Positions 41,577 to 56,799 of a stretch of DNA of 64,000 nucleotides are shown one piece after another. A program made the translations under genes and the position numbers. The stretch comes from Deinococcus actinosclerus. Lineage in GTDB: Bacteria; Deinococcota; Deinococci; Deinococcales; Deinococcaceae. Position 1 is the first letter of the stretch; each line of letters starts with the position of its first letter. Below the pieces are notes generated by a model. That model was not told the DNA's origin. It did not search any database and was given only the letters and a program-made list of their open reading frames with translations. The DNA lies in the NCBI RefSeq assembly GCF_001507665.1, contig NZ_CP013910.1, positions 2,169,501 through 2,233,500 of the forward strand. Direction: 5' to 3'.

Positions 41577-42414
41577 CGGCGACCTCCAGCCGCCGCAGAC
41601 CCGCGCGCAGCGTGACCTGACAGGCCAGCAGCAGCGCCAGTGTCCAGCCCAGCTGCGTGCCCAGCGCCGCCCACGCCGCCGGGCCGGTGGTGACGCCCAC
41701 CCACAGCTCCACGACGGTGTTCAGCATGCCGGGAAAGGGCGTCCAGGCGAGTAGCGCGCGGAACCACTCGGGGAAGAAGGCCAGGGGCATCAGGAACCCG
41801 CAGCCCAGGCCCAGCACCGCCCACGCGAAGCGCCCGAACCCCACGGCGTCCGGCGACCAGAATGCCGCGCAGTTCACGAGGAAGCGGAACAGGAAGCCGC
41901 AGGCCCAGGCGAGCAGGACACTCAGGGTGACCTGCGCCCAGGCGAGCGGCCCGGGCGGCCAGTTCAGGCCCCAGATGACCTGGAAGATCAGCAGCATGGG
42001 CAGGCCGCGCAGCGCCAGCTGGCCCAGGGCGCGCCCGGCGTCCTGCGCGGCCCAGAAGCCCAGCAGGCTGGCGGGCCGCAGCAGGTCTGCCGTCACCTCG
42101 CCCCGGTGGATGACGCGCATGAAGTCGAACCAGCCGAAGAGGCTGAACGCCATGATGAACGCCTGGGTCAGGCCGGTGTACGTGATGGCGTCCTGCGGGG
42201 TGTACCCGGCCACCTGCGGGCGGGTGCCGAACAGCGCCAGCAGCACCGCGACGCGCAGCAGGCCGAAAAACGAGTTGGTGATCAGGCCCCACAGGGCCGC
42301 CTGCGGGTACGCGAACTGCCGCTGGAAGCCCAGCCGCGTGACGGCCCAGGGCAGCGCCAGCCGGGACAGACGTGAAACGGGGCCCCCCGTGGGGGGGGCA
42401 GGCGTGGTGGTCAT
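41569..42414 (-). CDS. ABC-2 family permease 1
   Basis: A 281-residue membrane protein with six helices, first gene of the operon. The HRGEVTADLLRPASL loop parallels the RTG-x-x-x-x-LLRP motif of permease 2, so both come from the DUF990-like family. GGGAGGAAG lies just before the ATG. The N-terminal codons include a run of eight C (8 G at 42391-42398 on the plus strand), coding the PAPPTGGP stretch; slippage here would destroy the reading frame. The transported substrate is not predictable from sequence. Confidence 0.85.
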   Translation of the reverse strand: MTTTPAPPTGGPVSRLSRLALPWAVTRLGFQRQFAYPQAALWGLITNSFFGLLRVAVLLALFGTRPQVAGYTPQDAITYTGLTQAFIMAFSLFGWFDFMRVIHRGEVTADLLRPASLLGFWAAQDAGRALGQLALRGLPMLLIFQVIWGLNWPPGPLAWAQVTLSVLLAWACGFLFRFLVNCAAFWSPDAVGFGRFAWAVLGLGCGFLMPLAFFPEWFRALLAWTPFPGMLNTVVELWVGVTTGPAAWAALGTQLGWTLALLLACQVTLRAGLRRLEVAGG

Positions 42415-42610
42415 GACTTCCTCCCTACTCCAGTTGCCGAACCGGAAGCGTTCAGGGTACCGGGCCGGGCGGCGGAAGCGGAATACGCCGGGTGGCGGAG
42501 GGACCGGCGCCGCCAGCGGGGCGCGAGCGTCAGGATTTGCTGAACGGCCCGCCCACGGACGCCGCGCCGGGGGGGCTTAGGCTGGGCGCATCCCAAGGGA
42601 GGAACGCATC

Positions 42611-43348
42611 ATGATGGACATCTTCAACATGCTGGGCGGAATGGGGCAGGCAGAGCAGCGGATCGGGCAGCAGGCGGGCACGACGCCCGGGCAGACGCAG
42701 GCGGCCATGCAGGCGGCGTTGCCGCTGCTGCTGGGCGCCCTGACCCGCAACGCCGCGCAGCCCGGCGGGCTGGACACCCTGAGCGGCGCGCTGGACCGCC
42801 ACGACGGCTCGGCCCTGGACGCCTTCGCGCAGGGGCAGGTGCCCGACACGCAGGACGGTCAGAAGATCCTGGGGCACGTGTTCGGCAGCCAGCAGGCCCA
42901 GGTGGCGCAGGCCGTCAGCAAGCGGGCCGGGATCGACCCGCAGCTCGCCATGCAGATTCTGAGCATGCTGGCCCCGCTGGTCCTGGCGTACCTGGGCCGC
43001 CAGCGGCAGGGGGGCGGGATGAGCACGAACAGCGGTCAGACCGGCGGCCAGGGCGGCCCGGATCTGGGCAGCATCCTGGGCGGTCTGGTGGGGGGCGGCG
43101 GTCTGGGCAGCGTGCTCGGCGGCATCCTGGGCGGCGGGCAGCAGCGCGCGCCGGCGCAGCAGCCGCAGTCGGGCAGTGTGCTGGGGGGCGGCAGTGTGCT
43201 GCCCGGCTACCCGGACGCGGGGGCCGCGCAGACGGGCACGACGGGCGGCAGCGGTGACCTGTTCGGCACGCTGAACCGCGCCCTCGACGGCGACGGGGAC
43301 GGCAACGCCCTGAATGACCTGATCGGCATGTTCAGCGGGCGCCGCTGA
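42611..43348 (+). CDS. DUF937 family protein
   Basis: A 245-residue protein. Residues 1-130 form the DUF937 helical domain (LLLGALTRNA, VFGSQQAQVAQAVSKRAG, MQILSMLAPLVLAYLG). It is followed by a Gly-rich low-complexity section with repeated GSVLGG units, and ends with LDGDGDGNALNDLIGMF, an acidic loop that looks like a single EF-hand-type or dockerin-like calcium site; that reading is tentative. There is no signal peptide. GGGAGGAACG lies before the first of two adjacent ATG codons. Function of the family is unknown. Confidence 0.85.
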   Translation: MMDIFNMLGGMGQAEQRIGQQAGTTPGQTQAAMQAALPLLLGALTRNAAQPGGLDTLSGALDRHDGSALDAFAQGQVPDTQDGQKILGHVFGSQQAQVAQAVSKRAGIDPQLAMQILSMLAPLVLAYLGRQRQGGGMSTNSGQTGGQGGPDLGSILGGLVGGGGLGSVLGGILGGGQQRAPAQQPQSGSVLGGGSVLPGYPDAGAAQTGTTGGSGDLFGTLNRALDGDGDGNALNDLIGMFSGRR

Positions 43349-43379
43349 CGGCACCGCGCCACCCAACCGACCACATAGG

Positions 43380-43416
43380 GAAGAGGCCCGGGGGCACGCA
43401 GCGCCCGGGCCTCTTC
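43380..43416. terminator. 13-bp perfect bidirectional terminator
   Basis: GAAGAGGCCCGGG (43380-43392) pairs with 43404-43416 around an 11-base loop, with A/T-rich ends of the stem. It lies between the convergent DUF937 and aquaporin genes and probably serves both. Confidence 0.85.
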
Positions 43417-43444
43417 TCTACGCAGACTTCGGTACGGAGACGGG

Positions 43445-44113
43445 TCAGTTCAGCTGTTCCGGCACGCGGCGGGGCGTGACGCCCTCGGTGAAGGCTGCCA
43501 CGCCGGCACCGATGGCCGCGCCAAGCAGCGGGCCGGCCCAGTACACCCACTGGTCCGCCCAGTGTCCGCCGATCAGGGCGGGGCCGAAGGCGCGGGCGGG
43601 GTTCATGGCCGCGCCGGTCAGGGGCCCGGTGGCGAGGATGTCCATGACGATGGTCAGGCCCACGATCAGGCCGCCCAGCACGTGCCGCTGGTGAATGGCG
43701 ACCTTCACGACCACCAGGACCAGAAAGGCGGTGGTGATCACCTCGGCGAGCAGGCCGCCACCGAGCGTGATCCCATTCAGGGCGGGCGTGCCGTAGCCGA
43801 TGGCCTGCATGCGGGCGGGTCCGGCGACGCCCAGCGCGGCCAGGGCGCCCAGGGCCGCACCGATCAGCTGGGCGGGAACGAAGCTCAGGGTGGTGCGCCA
43901 GTCCTGGTGGCCGCTGAGGCTCAGGGCGACGCTGACAGCCGGGTTGAACTGCCCGCCGCTGACGGTGCCCAGGGCCATGGCCATCACGGCGATGGCCAGA
44001 CCGTGCGCGAAGGCGACGCCCAGCAGGGTGGCGTTGTTGCTGATGGCGAGCAGGCCTGCGAAGACCAGCGCGAAGGTCCCGATGAGCTCGGCGGTGAGTT
44101 TCTGTGGTGACAT
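43445..44113 (-). CDS. aquaporin / MIP family channel
   Basis: A 222-residue six-helix channel. Both half-helix motifs are present: FNPAVS in the first half (NPA) and MNPARAFGPAL in the second (NPA). The helix-1 motif AELIGTFALVFAG and the GxGxLxAEVITTAFLV helix 4 fit the family. Selectivity cannot be fixed with certainty, but the second-half NPA followed by RAFGPAL is as in aquaporins rather than GlpF glycerol facilitators. The ATG at 44113 follows TACATT by seven bases, a leaderless start; longer in-frame extensions cross the promoter. Confidence 0.93.
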   Translation of the reverse strand: MSPQKLTAELIGTFALVFAGLLAISNNATLLGVAFAHGLAIAVMAMALGTVSGGQFNPAVSVALSLSGHQDWRTTLSFVPAQLIGAALGALAALGVAGPARMQAIGYGTPALNGITLGGGLLAEVITTAFLVLVVVKVAIHQRHVLGGLIVGLTIVMDILATGPLTGAAMNPARAFGPALIGGHWADQWVYWAGPLLGAAIGAGVAAFTEGVTPRRVPEQLN

Positions 44114-44169
44114 CCGCGCCAATGTACCGGCGGCGCGGAGGGCTGGACAATCACCCCGACTGGTGAGGC

Positions 44170-45123
44170 TTACGCGGTGCGTTGGCGCGAGCGGGGCAGG
44201 TACCCGGCGGGCGTGTCGCCCTCGCCCGCGAAGAGGCTGGTGGTCAGGTAGCGGGCGCCGGTGTCGCAGGCGATGGTGGCGACGCGCCGGCCGGGGCCCA
44301 GGCGGCGGGCGACCTCCAGCGCGGCCCAGGCCATCGCGCCGCTGCTCATGCCGACGAACACGCCTTCCTCCTGCGCCAGGCGGCGGGCCAGTGGGTAGGC
44401 GTCTTCCTCCCACACGTCGATCACGTCGTCGATGACGCTGCGGTCGAGGTTGTCCGGGATGAAGCCGGGGCCCATGCCCTGGAAGCCGTGGGTGCCCATC
44501 TCGCCGCCGGTCAGGACGTTGCTGCGCGCCGGTTCACAGGCGATGATCTGCACGTCCGGGTTCATGCGCCTCAGGTACCGGCCGACGCCGCTGATGGTGC
44601 CGCCGGTGCCGCTGCCGTACACGAAGGCGTCGATGCGGCCGTCCATCTGCTCCCACAGTTCGGGGCCGGTGGTGCGTTCGTGCACGGCGGGGTTGGCGGG
44701 GTTACCGAACTGGTTCATCATGACCGCGCCGCGCTCCTGCACGAGCTTCTCGGCTTCCTCGATGGCGGCCAGCATGCGGCGGGTGGGGTCGGTGAGGATC
44801 AGTTCGGCGCCGTACGCGACCAGGGTGCGTTTGCGTTCCTCGCTCATGCTGGCGGGCATGCACAGGATCAGTTTGTAGCCCTTGGCAGCGGCGACCTGCG
44901 CCAGTCCGATGCCGGTGTTGCCGCTGGTGGGTTCCACGATGGTCCCACCGGGTTTCAGGACGCCGCGCCGCTCGGCGTCCTCGATGAGGCCCAGGGCGGT
45001 GCGGTCCTTGATGCTGCCGCCGGGGTTCTGACCTTCGAGTTTCACGAACACGTCGGCCATGCCGGGCTCGACGACGCGCGTCAGTTGCAGGAGGGGGGTG
45101 TGCCCGATGAGGGACTCGATCAT
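44170..45123 (-). CDS. cysK: cysteine synthase (O-acetylserine sulfhydrylase)
   Basis: A 317-residue PLP fold-type II enzyme that makes cysteine from O-acetylserine and sulfide. PLP Lys39 is in NPGGSIKDR, the substrate loop TSGNTG is near 66-71, and the phosphate-binding GSGTGGT is near 171-177; [11 protein letters not shown] and VGMSSGA are further family blocks. CysK and CysM cannot be separated surely by eye; the PASMSEERK segment fits CysK. TATCCT lies seven bases upstream of the ATG (leaderless). It is transcribed toward the aquaporin gene. Confidence 0.93.
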   Translation of the reverse strand: MIESLIGHTPLLQLTRVVEPGMADVFVKLEGQNPGGSIKDRTALGLIEDAERRGVLKPGGTIVEPTSGNTGIGLAQVAAAKGYKLILCMPASMSEERKRTLVAYGAELILTDPTRRMLAAIEEAEKLVQERGAVMMNQFGNPANPAVHERTTGPELWEQMDGRIDAFVYGSGTGGTISGVGRYLRRMNPDVQIIACEPARSNVLTGGEMGTHGFQGMGPGFIPDNLDRSVIDDVIDVWEEDAYPLARRLAQEEGVFVGMSSGAMAWAALEVARRLGPGRRVATIACDTGARYLTTSLFAGEGDTPAGYLPRSRQRTA

Positions 45124-45260
45124 GCCGCTCAGGATAGGCGCTGCCGGGCCGCGCCGTGGTGGCGGCGCAGACAGGTGGCGCGCAGACAGGTCGCAGTCCC
45201 AGACAGCGCGCGTCCGCCCGCGCCTGGGCTGGCGGGGCGGACGCGATTGGGGGGAGGGAC

Positions 45261-47078
<1,818 letters not shown>

Positions 47079-47097
47079 GGGGTCTCCGGGTCGGGCG

Positions 47098-47232
47098 TCA
47101 GAAGCCCAGGTTGAGCAGGCCCTGCGGCTTGAGGTACAGGAAGTACGCCAGCAGGAACAGAACGATGAGCAGGACGAGGACGAGCAGGATGCGACCTCCG
47201 CTGCCTCCGGGTTTGCCTTTCAGTCGGGTCAT
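47098..47232 (-). CDS. 44-aa single-pass membrane protein
   Basis: A short protein: basic Gly-rich N-terminus ([13 protein letters not shown]), one strongly hydrophobic helix (about residues 15-32, [20 protein letters not shown]) and a short polar tail. The start is supported by GGAGG five bases before the ATG. It lies 19 bases upstream of the PRC-barrel gene on the same strand and is probably co-transcribed. Small membrane proteins of this kind are known as stress regulators, but nothing more can be said here. Confidence 0.65.
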   Translation of the reverse strand: MTRLKGKPGGSGGRILLVLVLLIVLFLLAYFLYLKPQGLLNLGF

Positions 47233-47350
47233 GGTGCCTCCACGAGCGAGTGTAGGCAGCGGCGCGCCCTGTTCCGTGGGGAGCCACTGACGCTGGCTTG
47301 ACTGAACCTTGCGGCCCTCTTTAGGCGGCAGGGGGGCTAGCCTGTGCGCC

Positions 47351-48141
47351 ATGAGTGCCGCCTCCCCTGCCCTGCCGTTCCTGCGTGCGCCCGGCGCGCC
47401 GCCCGCCGCCGCCGAGCGGCCCTTGGCCGAGCTGCCCCTGACCGTCCTCGTGGGCGTGACCGGGGTGGGCAAGAGCACCGCGCTGGCCGCGCTGACCGGC
47501 GCCGACGCGGGCATGCGGGTCCTGCCGGACCGGCGCGACGTGACCGACGCCGTGATGATCCTCCCCGCCACGGGCGGCGCGCCCGTGCGGGACCGCGAGG
47601 ACCGCTTCCGGCTGACGGCGGCGTACCGGCAGGCGCATCCGGGTGGGATGGCGCAGGCGCTGGGGTCACTGATCGCGGACGTGAGCCACTGGGGTGAGAC
47701 GCCGGTGTTCGACGGGCTGCGCGGTCTGGATGAGGTGGAGTACGCGGCGCAGGCGTTCCCCGCGTGGCGGTTCGTGGCGCTGGGCGCGCCGGACGCGGTG
47801 CGGGTGCGGCGGCTGCTGGGCCGCGCGGACGCCTTTGATCAGGTGGGGGCGGGTGGGGGCGGCGCGCTGCGCGAGGAGCTGGCGGCGCTGAGAGGCGTGG
47901 ACGCGGTGTTCACCCCGGCTGAACTGGATGAGCTGGCGGCGCTGGCGCAGGCGGGGTTCGCCCCGGCGGACGTGCTGGCGAAGGTGAAGATCGTGGTGTC
48001 CGAACGCCGCAACTACGACCCGGCGGCCGCCGAGGCGTTCCTGCGGACCCTGCCGCCCGCGCGGGCGCTGGTACTGGACACCGTGGCGCTGGACCCGGCG
48101 GGCGTGGCGGCGGCGGTGCGCGCCTGGGCCGGAGGTGAGGC

Positions 48142-48145
<4 letters not shown>
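47351..48145 (+). CDS. P-loop NTPase of unknown function
   Basis: A 264-residue protein with a Walker A motif GVTGVGKST near residues 37-45, a [20 protein letters not shown] segment with a possible Walker B, and no recognisable GTPase switch. The Ala/Leu-rich C-terminal half has no known domain. It is followed by the enolase-superfamily gene with a four-base overlap, so the two proteins are probably made together. A TAGCCT element lies seven bases before the ATG (leaderless). Confidence 0.75.
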
Positions 48146-49233
<1,088 letters not shown>

Positions 49234-49333
49234 AGGGCCTGTCCAGGCAGTTCCAGTCGCATGAATCCCCGCGTCTCACCTGAAGGGCCCACAGGGTCAT
49301 ATGCCTGTCATGGTTGCCCTTCAATAATGAGGT

Positions 49334-49600
49334 ATGGCTCAAGAGATGCTTAACGCTCTGCTGCTGCCGCTGCTGTTCAGCATGGCAGGCGGCACCTTCG
49401 TCTTCCTGCGGCGTCCCGATCAACGCACGCGCGGTCTGCTGGTCATGATCCTCTTCCAGCTCGTCGGCGCGGCTGGCAACGTCATGCAGTCCAGCCCGGA
49501 ACTGTACGCACTGCTGTGCGTGCACGCGCTGGTGGTGCTGATCCTGATGACCCGTCATCTCCAGTCCCCCCACGTCACGCCGCACCCCAGCGGCGAGTAA
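49334..49600 (+). CDS. small membrane protein, 88 aa
   Basis: Three predicted membrane helices in 88 residues, with an Arg-rich loop (FLRRPDQRTRG) between the first two and a His/Pro-rich tail. No family recognised. The ATG is preceded by AATAATGAGG, where either a poor Shine-Dalgarno or a weak -10 can be read. Codon use is less GC-biased than in neighbours. It sits between the enolase-like gene and clpS without clear operon links. Confidence 0.6.
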   Translation: MAQEMLNALLLPLLFSMAGGTFVFLRRPDQRTRGLLVMILFQLVGAAGNVMQSSPELYALLCVHALVVLILMTRHLQSPHVTPHPSGE

Positions 49601-49714
49601 ACCGGGCAGCGGGCAGGGCGGCTCCTCCGGATGGGCCGCCCTGCCCGCTGGTCCGGGACCCTACCGTGAGGCCCGCCGCAGCCCGGGGCAGCGCGGGCGG
49701 GTACACTCGGGCGC

Positions 49715-50028
49715 ATGACGCGCCGCGACCCCGACTCGCGCACCCAGACGCTGGAACGCACGCACACGCAGCGGCCCCGCCTGTTCCGGGTGCTGCTGCT
49801 GAACGACGACTACACCCCCATGGAATTCGTGGTGATGGTGCTCAGGCGCTACTTCCGCAAGGCCGAGCAGGAGGCGGAGCTGATCATGCTGGCCGTGCAT
49901 CACAAGGGGCAGGGCGTGGCGGGCGTGTACACCCGCGACGTGGCGGAGACGAAGGTCGCGCAGGTCATGAATCACGCGCGCCGCGACGGGCATCCCCTGC
50001 GGGTCGTGGCGGAACCGGAGCCGGACGC

Positions 50029-50032
<4 letters not shown>
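49715..50032 (+). CDS. clpS: ATP-dependent Clp protease adaptor ClpS
   Basis: A 105-residue adaptor that binds N-end-rule substrates and hands them to ClpA. The core [20 protein letters not shown] carries the Asn-Asp-Asp binding pocket and DYTPMEFV loop, and [20 protein letters not shown] is the second family block. The first 22 residues are an unstructured, basic extension. TACACT ends seven bases before the ATG (leaderless). Its stop overlaps the clpA start by four bases. Confidence 0.95.
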
Positions 50033-52245
<2,213 letters not shown>

Positions 52246-52321
52246 TTTCGCGTGCTGGACGTAAAGATTCCCTGGGATTGTCCTCACATGAGAACCGCCG
52301 GAAATCGGGAAGATGACAGGC

Positions 52322-52741
52322 ATGAAACCCACCCTGCTGGCCCTTCTGACTGCTGCCCTCCTCGCCTCCTGCGCGCCGAAGACCGAGTCCACCGAGACCT
52401 CCACCGACGGCACCACCACCACCACCACCACGGACACCGGCGTCGCCGCCGACAGCACCCTGAACAACGGTGACACCGCCAACGCCAGCGAAGAAGCCGA
52501 CATGGCAGCCGGCGACGGCCTCGAAGGCATGGTCATGAACTTCGACGGCACCGCCAAGACCTTCGGTCTGAACGAAAACGACAAGAACTACAACGTCAGC
52601 GTGACCGACACCACCACCTATGAGGGTAGCGCCACCACCGCCGACGAGTTCTTCGGCACTGACCGCAACGACGCCAACGTGTCCGTCGAAGGCGAGATCA
52701 ACGGCGAGAGCCTCGTCGCCAGCAAGATCACCCTGAACTAA
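52322..52741 (+). CDS. DUF5666-like lipoprotein
   Basis: A 139-residue lipoprotein (lipobox LASC, Cys17). A Thr/Ser-rich, Asp-containing linker with seven consecutive Thr follows, then a beta-rich C-terminal domain (GMVMNFDGTAKTFGL, VTDTTTYEG, VSVEGEINGESLVASKITL) of the OB-like DUF5666 type. The in-frame ATG at 52313, three codons upstream, is an alternative; neither has a strong Shine-Dalgarno site. Strikingly, Asp, Asn, Thr and Glu are far more frequent than Arg. Likely envelope-anchored; function unknown. Confidence 0.75.
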   Translation: MKPTLLALLTAALLASCAPKTESTETSTDGTTTTTTTDTGVAADSTLNNGDTANASEEADMAAGDGLEGMVMNFDGTAKTFGLNENDKNYNVSVTDTTTYEGSATTADEFFGTDRNDANVSVEGEINGESLVASKITLN

Positions 52742-52808
52742 ACCACCCCACACGCCAGGGCCGGGTTCCTACAGGAGCCCGGCTTTGGCATGACGCTACG
52801 CTGGGCAG

Positions 52809-53375
52809 ATGACCGACGTGCTCATCCGCCCGGCCCATCCGTTTGATGCGGCGTTCGCCGTTCCGCTGATCCAGGCGACCATCGGGCCCATCGGGCTGGC
52901 CCTGACCAGCGCCTCTGCCAGCGTGGAGGCCGAGCGGGCCCTGCTGGGCTTCTACCCGCTGCGGGGCAACCGCCTGAGTTTCGAGCATCAACTGATCGCC
53001 CAGTCGCCCACCGGGGAGGGGCTGGGCCTGATCCTCGCGTACCCGGGCGAGCACGCCGAGGCGCTGGATGATCCGTTCCGCGAACGGCTCCGCGCCCTGG
53101 GCCTGCCGGGGCGCATCGAGTCCGAGGGCACGCCCGGCGAACTGTACGTGGATACCCTGGCGGTCACGGAGACCGCGCGGGGACGCGGGATCGGCACCCG
53201 GCTGCTGGACGCGGCGGCCGATGGCGCCGTGGCGCTGGGGCTGAACCGGGTCGGCCTCCTCGTCGAGGACGGCAACCCGGCCGCGCGCCTGTACGACCGA
53301 CAGGGCTTCCGTCCGGCGGGCACCCGCCGGCTGGCGGGCGGCACGTACACGCATCTGGTCCGCGACCTGACCTGA
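52809..53375 (+). CDS. GNAT family N-acetyltransferase
   Basis: A 188-residue acetyltransferase. The acetyl-CoA pyrophosphate-binding motif VTETARGRGIGTRLL (Q/RxxGxG/A type) is near residues 118-132, and ARLYDRQGFRPAG is the usual C-terminal block. The N-terminus is longer than a minimal GNAT and includes a TIGPIGLALTS stretch. Substrate unknown. TACGCT is six bases before the ATG (leaderless). Confidence 0.88.
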   Translation: MTDVLIRPAHPFDAAFAVPLIQATIGPIGLALTSASASVEAERALLGFYPLRGNRLSFEHQLIAQSPTGEGLGLILAYPGEHAEALDDPFRERLRALGLPGRIESEGTPGELYVDTLAVTETARGRGIGTRLLDAAADGAVALGLNRVGLLVEDGNPAARLYDRQGFRPAGTRRLAGGTYTHLVRDLT

Positions 53376-53429
53376 GCGTCCCCCTTCCGACTGATCCACG
53401 GTGGGGGCGGCGGGCGGTATGCTCCGCGC

Positions 53430-54575
53430 GTGCGCACTCCGGTTGTCGTTGGTCTGGTCGTCCTGGCGGGCGTGGTGGCGGTCGTGTCGCCCGCCGCGCC
53501 GTTTCTCGCGCGGTACGGCACGCTGCCGCGCAAGGCCGAGGGGCCGGTGAATCTGGTGCTGGCCGGCGTGGACGTCGCTTACGATGACCGCTCGGCCGTG
53601 TGGCCGTGGCCGGCCAAGGCGGAAACCTTCTCGACCCGGACCGACACGCTGATGCTCGCGCAGGCCTGGCCGGACGGGCGCGTGAACATGCTCAGCATCC
53701 CCCGCGACTCCTGGGTGAACCTGCCCAAAGCCGGCTGGGGCAAGATTAACGGCGCGAACGTGCATGGCGGCCCGGAGCTCCTCATGCGGGCCGTGCAGGA
53801 CCTGACGGGCCTGCCGGTGGACGGATACGCGCTGCTCAGCCTGAACGCCGTACCCGCCCTGACGGACGCGGCGGGCGGCGTGACGGTGGATGTGGGACAG
53901 GCCATGAAGTACGACGACAACGCCGGGAAGCTGCACATCGACCTGAAGCCCGGTCGGCAGCGCCTCAGTGGCGAGCAGATGGTGGGCTTCCTGCGCTTCC
54001 GGCACGACAACCTGGGCGATATCGGCCGGATCGCGCGGCAGCAGCAGTTCGTGGGGGCGCTGGGCGCGCAGGTGCGTAGCCCGCTGAACGTGTGGCGGCT
54101 CCCGCTGATGGTCGCGGCGGTGGACCGCAACATGAAGTCGAACCTGACCCGCGCGCAGGTGGCGGCGCTGATGGGCGCGGGCCTGAGCGGCGTGAAGATC
54201 AAGACGCATCAGGTGCCCGGTAATTTCGGGTACCGGGGCGCGGCGAGTGTCTGGGAGGTGGACCGCGCGGCGCTGGGCGCGCTCATCGCCAGGGAGTTCC
54301 GTGACCCGAACGATCCGCGGTCGCTGGGCGTGGCGGTCGTGAACACCGACGCCCCGGACGGCAGCGCCCGCCGCCTGAAGGAGCGGCTGGAGGGCCTGGG
54401 CTACGCGAACGTCTGGATCGTGAACGAGCCGCGCGGCCCGGCCAGGACCACCGCGTCGGGCGCGGCGGCGGCGCGGGTGCTGCGTGACGTGGGCTTCGGG
54501 ACGGTCAGCGAGCAGCCCCTGGCCTCCGGGGCGGACGTGACCGTGCGGCTGGGCTCGGATACACCCGCGCCCTGA
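53430..54575 (+). CDS. LytR-CpsA-Psr (LCP) family protein with LytR_C domain
   Basis: A 381-residue membrane-anchored enzyme. An N-terminal helix (residues 4-26) precedes the LCP domain (about 40-250): STRTDTLMLAQ, NMLSIPRDSWVNLP with the conserved Arg, KINGANVHGG and GFLRFRHDNLGDIGRIARQQQFV, which holds the phosphate-binding Arg residues. The C-terminal 100 residues look like a LytR_C domain (VAVVNTDAPDGSARRLKE). LCP proteins transfer secondary polymers to peptidoglycan or to other cell-wall carriers. The GTG start follows TATGCT by six bases. Confidence 0.92.
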   Translation: MRTPVVVGLVVLAGVVAVVSPAAPFLARYGTLPRKAEGPVNLVLAGVDVAYDDRSAVWPWPAKAETFSTRTDTLMLAQAWPDGRVNMLSIPRDSWVNLPKAGWGKINGANVHGGPELLMRAVQDLTGLPVDGYALLSLNAVPALTDAAGGVTVDVGQAMKYDDNAGKLHIDLKPGRQRLSGEQMVGFLRFRHDNLGDIGRIARQQQFVGALGAQVRSPLNVWRLPLMVAAVDRNMKSNLTRAQVAALMGAGLSGVKIKTHQVPGNFGYRGAASVWEVDRAALGALIAREFRDPNDPRSLGVAVVNTDAPDGSARRLKERLEGLGYANVWIVNEPRGPARTTASGAAAARVLRDVGFGTVSEQPLASGADVTVRLGSDTPAP

Positions 54576-54643
54576 GGACGGGAGCGCAGGGCGCGGGGGA
54601 GCCGGTCATGGCTCCCCTCGCCTGTCTGCTTGTGCCCACTTGA

Positions 54644-54659
54644 TCTGAAACGATTCAGA
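54644..54659. promoter_or_regulatory. LacI-family-type operator before the alpha-glucosidase gene
   Basis: TCTGAAACGATTCAGA is a 16-base inverted repeat with six-base perfect arms (TCTGAA and TTCAGA) and a central CG, the usual form of LacI/GalR-family sites. It ends three bases before TACTGT (54663-54668), the -10 element of the gene, so a bound repressor would cover the promoter. Confidence 0.6.
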
Positions 54660-54675
54660 CCGTACTGTGCTGGGC

Positions 54676-56274
<1,599 letters not shown>

Positions 56275-56310
56275 TGGGAAGGAGGCAGTGGGGAGTGGGA
56301 AAAACAAAGA

Positions 56311-56346
56311 GGGGGGGAGGTTGTCGGGTGACAGCCTCCCCCCCCC
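56311..56346. terminator. G/C-run hairpin downstream of the alpha-glucosidase gene
   Basis: GGGGGGGAGGTTGTC (56311-56325) pairs with the C-rich strand (56330-56346) through 14 or 15 pairs with one G-T pair and a very small loop. It lies 36 bases after the stop, preceded by the purine repeat GCAGTGGGGAGTGGGAAAAAC (56285 onward). Confidence 0.65.
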
Positions 56347-56353
56347 TCTGCTG

Positions 56354-56727
56354 CTATGGCACGCGGGGGTGGATGTTCGCGCTGATCGCATCGGCGCTGT
56401 ACAGGCACCCGTAGGGATACACCGTGACGCGACCGCCGTCGTGACTCGTCAGTTCACCCCGCACCTGCCACAGCTCCGGGGTGAGGGCCTTCACGCCGGT
56501 CAGCCGGTTGGACTGCTCTGCTTCTCTGCGCCGTGATACTGCTTGGCCAGGACGAGGCGCGCGGAGCTCACGCACCGCTGCGTGATCACCTTCGGCTCGG
56601 GCAGGGGGGCAGTCACCGCAGGGGGCGGCGCCGTCCTCGCACCACGCTTCGCCCGCAGTCCAGCCCCGAGCGTCACGGCCAGCAGGACGCACGCCAGCAC
56701 CACACCCAGCCTCTGCATCGTCGTCAT
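56354..56727 (-). pseudogene. small secreted protein gene broken by a frameshift
   Basis: Two overlapping frames read as one protein of about 125 residues. The first (56727 to about 56520) has a signal peptide (MQRLGVVLACVLLAVTLG), an APPPAVTAPLPEPK linker and a C-terminal VLAKQYHGAEKQ segment, then stops. The second frame continues from SNRLTGVKALTPELWQVRGEL through GGRVTVYPYGCLYSADAI. The two halves match in style and have one Cys each. A single-base or two-base indel in an AG-rich stretch near 56515 separates them. GGAGG lies five bases before the ATG. A sequencing error cannot be excluded. Confidence 0.55.
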
Positions 56728-56742
56728 CCCAGCCTCCGATCA

Positions 56743-56782
56743 GGAGGGGTGGGCTCCGTCACCGGACGAAGCCCACCCCTCC
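56743..56782. terminator. 13-bp perfect hairpin downstream of dedA
   Basis: GGAGGGGTGGGCT (56743-56755) pairs perfectly with 56770-56782 around a 14-base loop. It lies between the dedA stop and the start of the frameshifted secreted gene, on the same strand. Confidence 0.7.
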
Positions 56783-56799
56783 AGTGCCCACGTCCAGCG

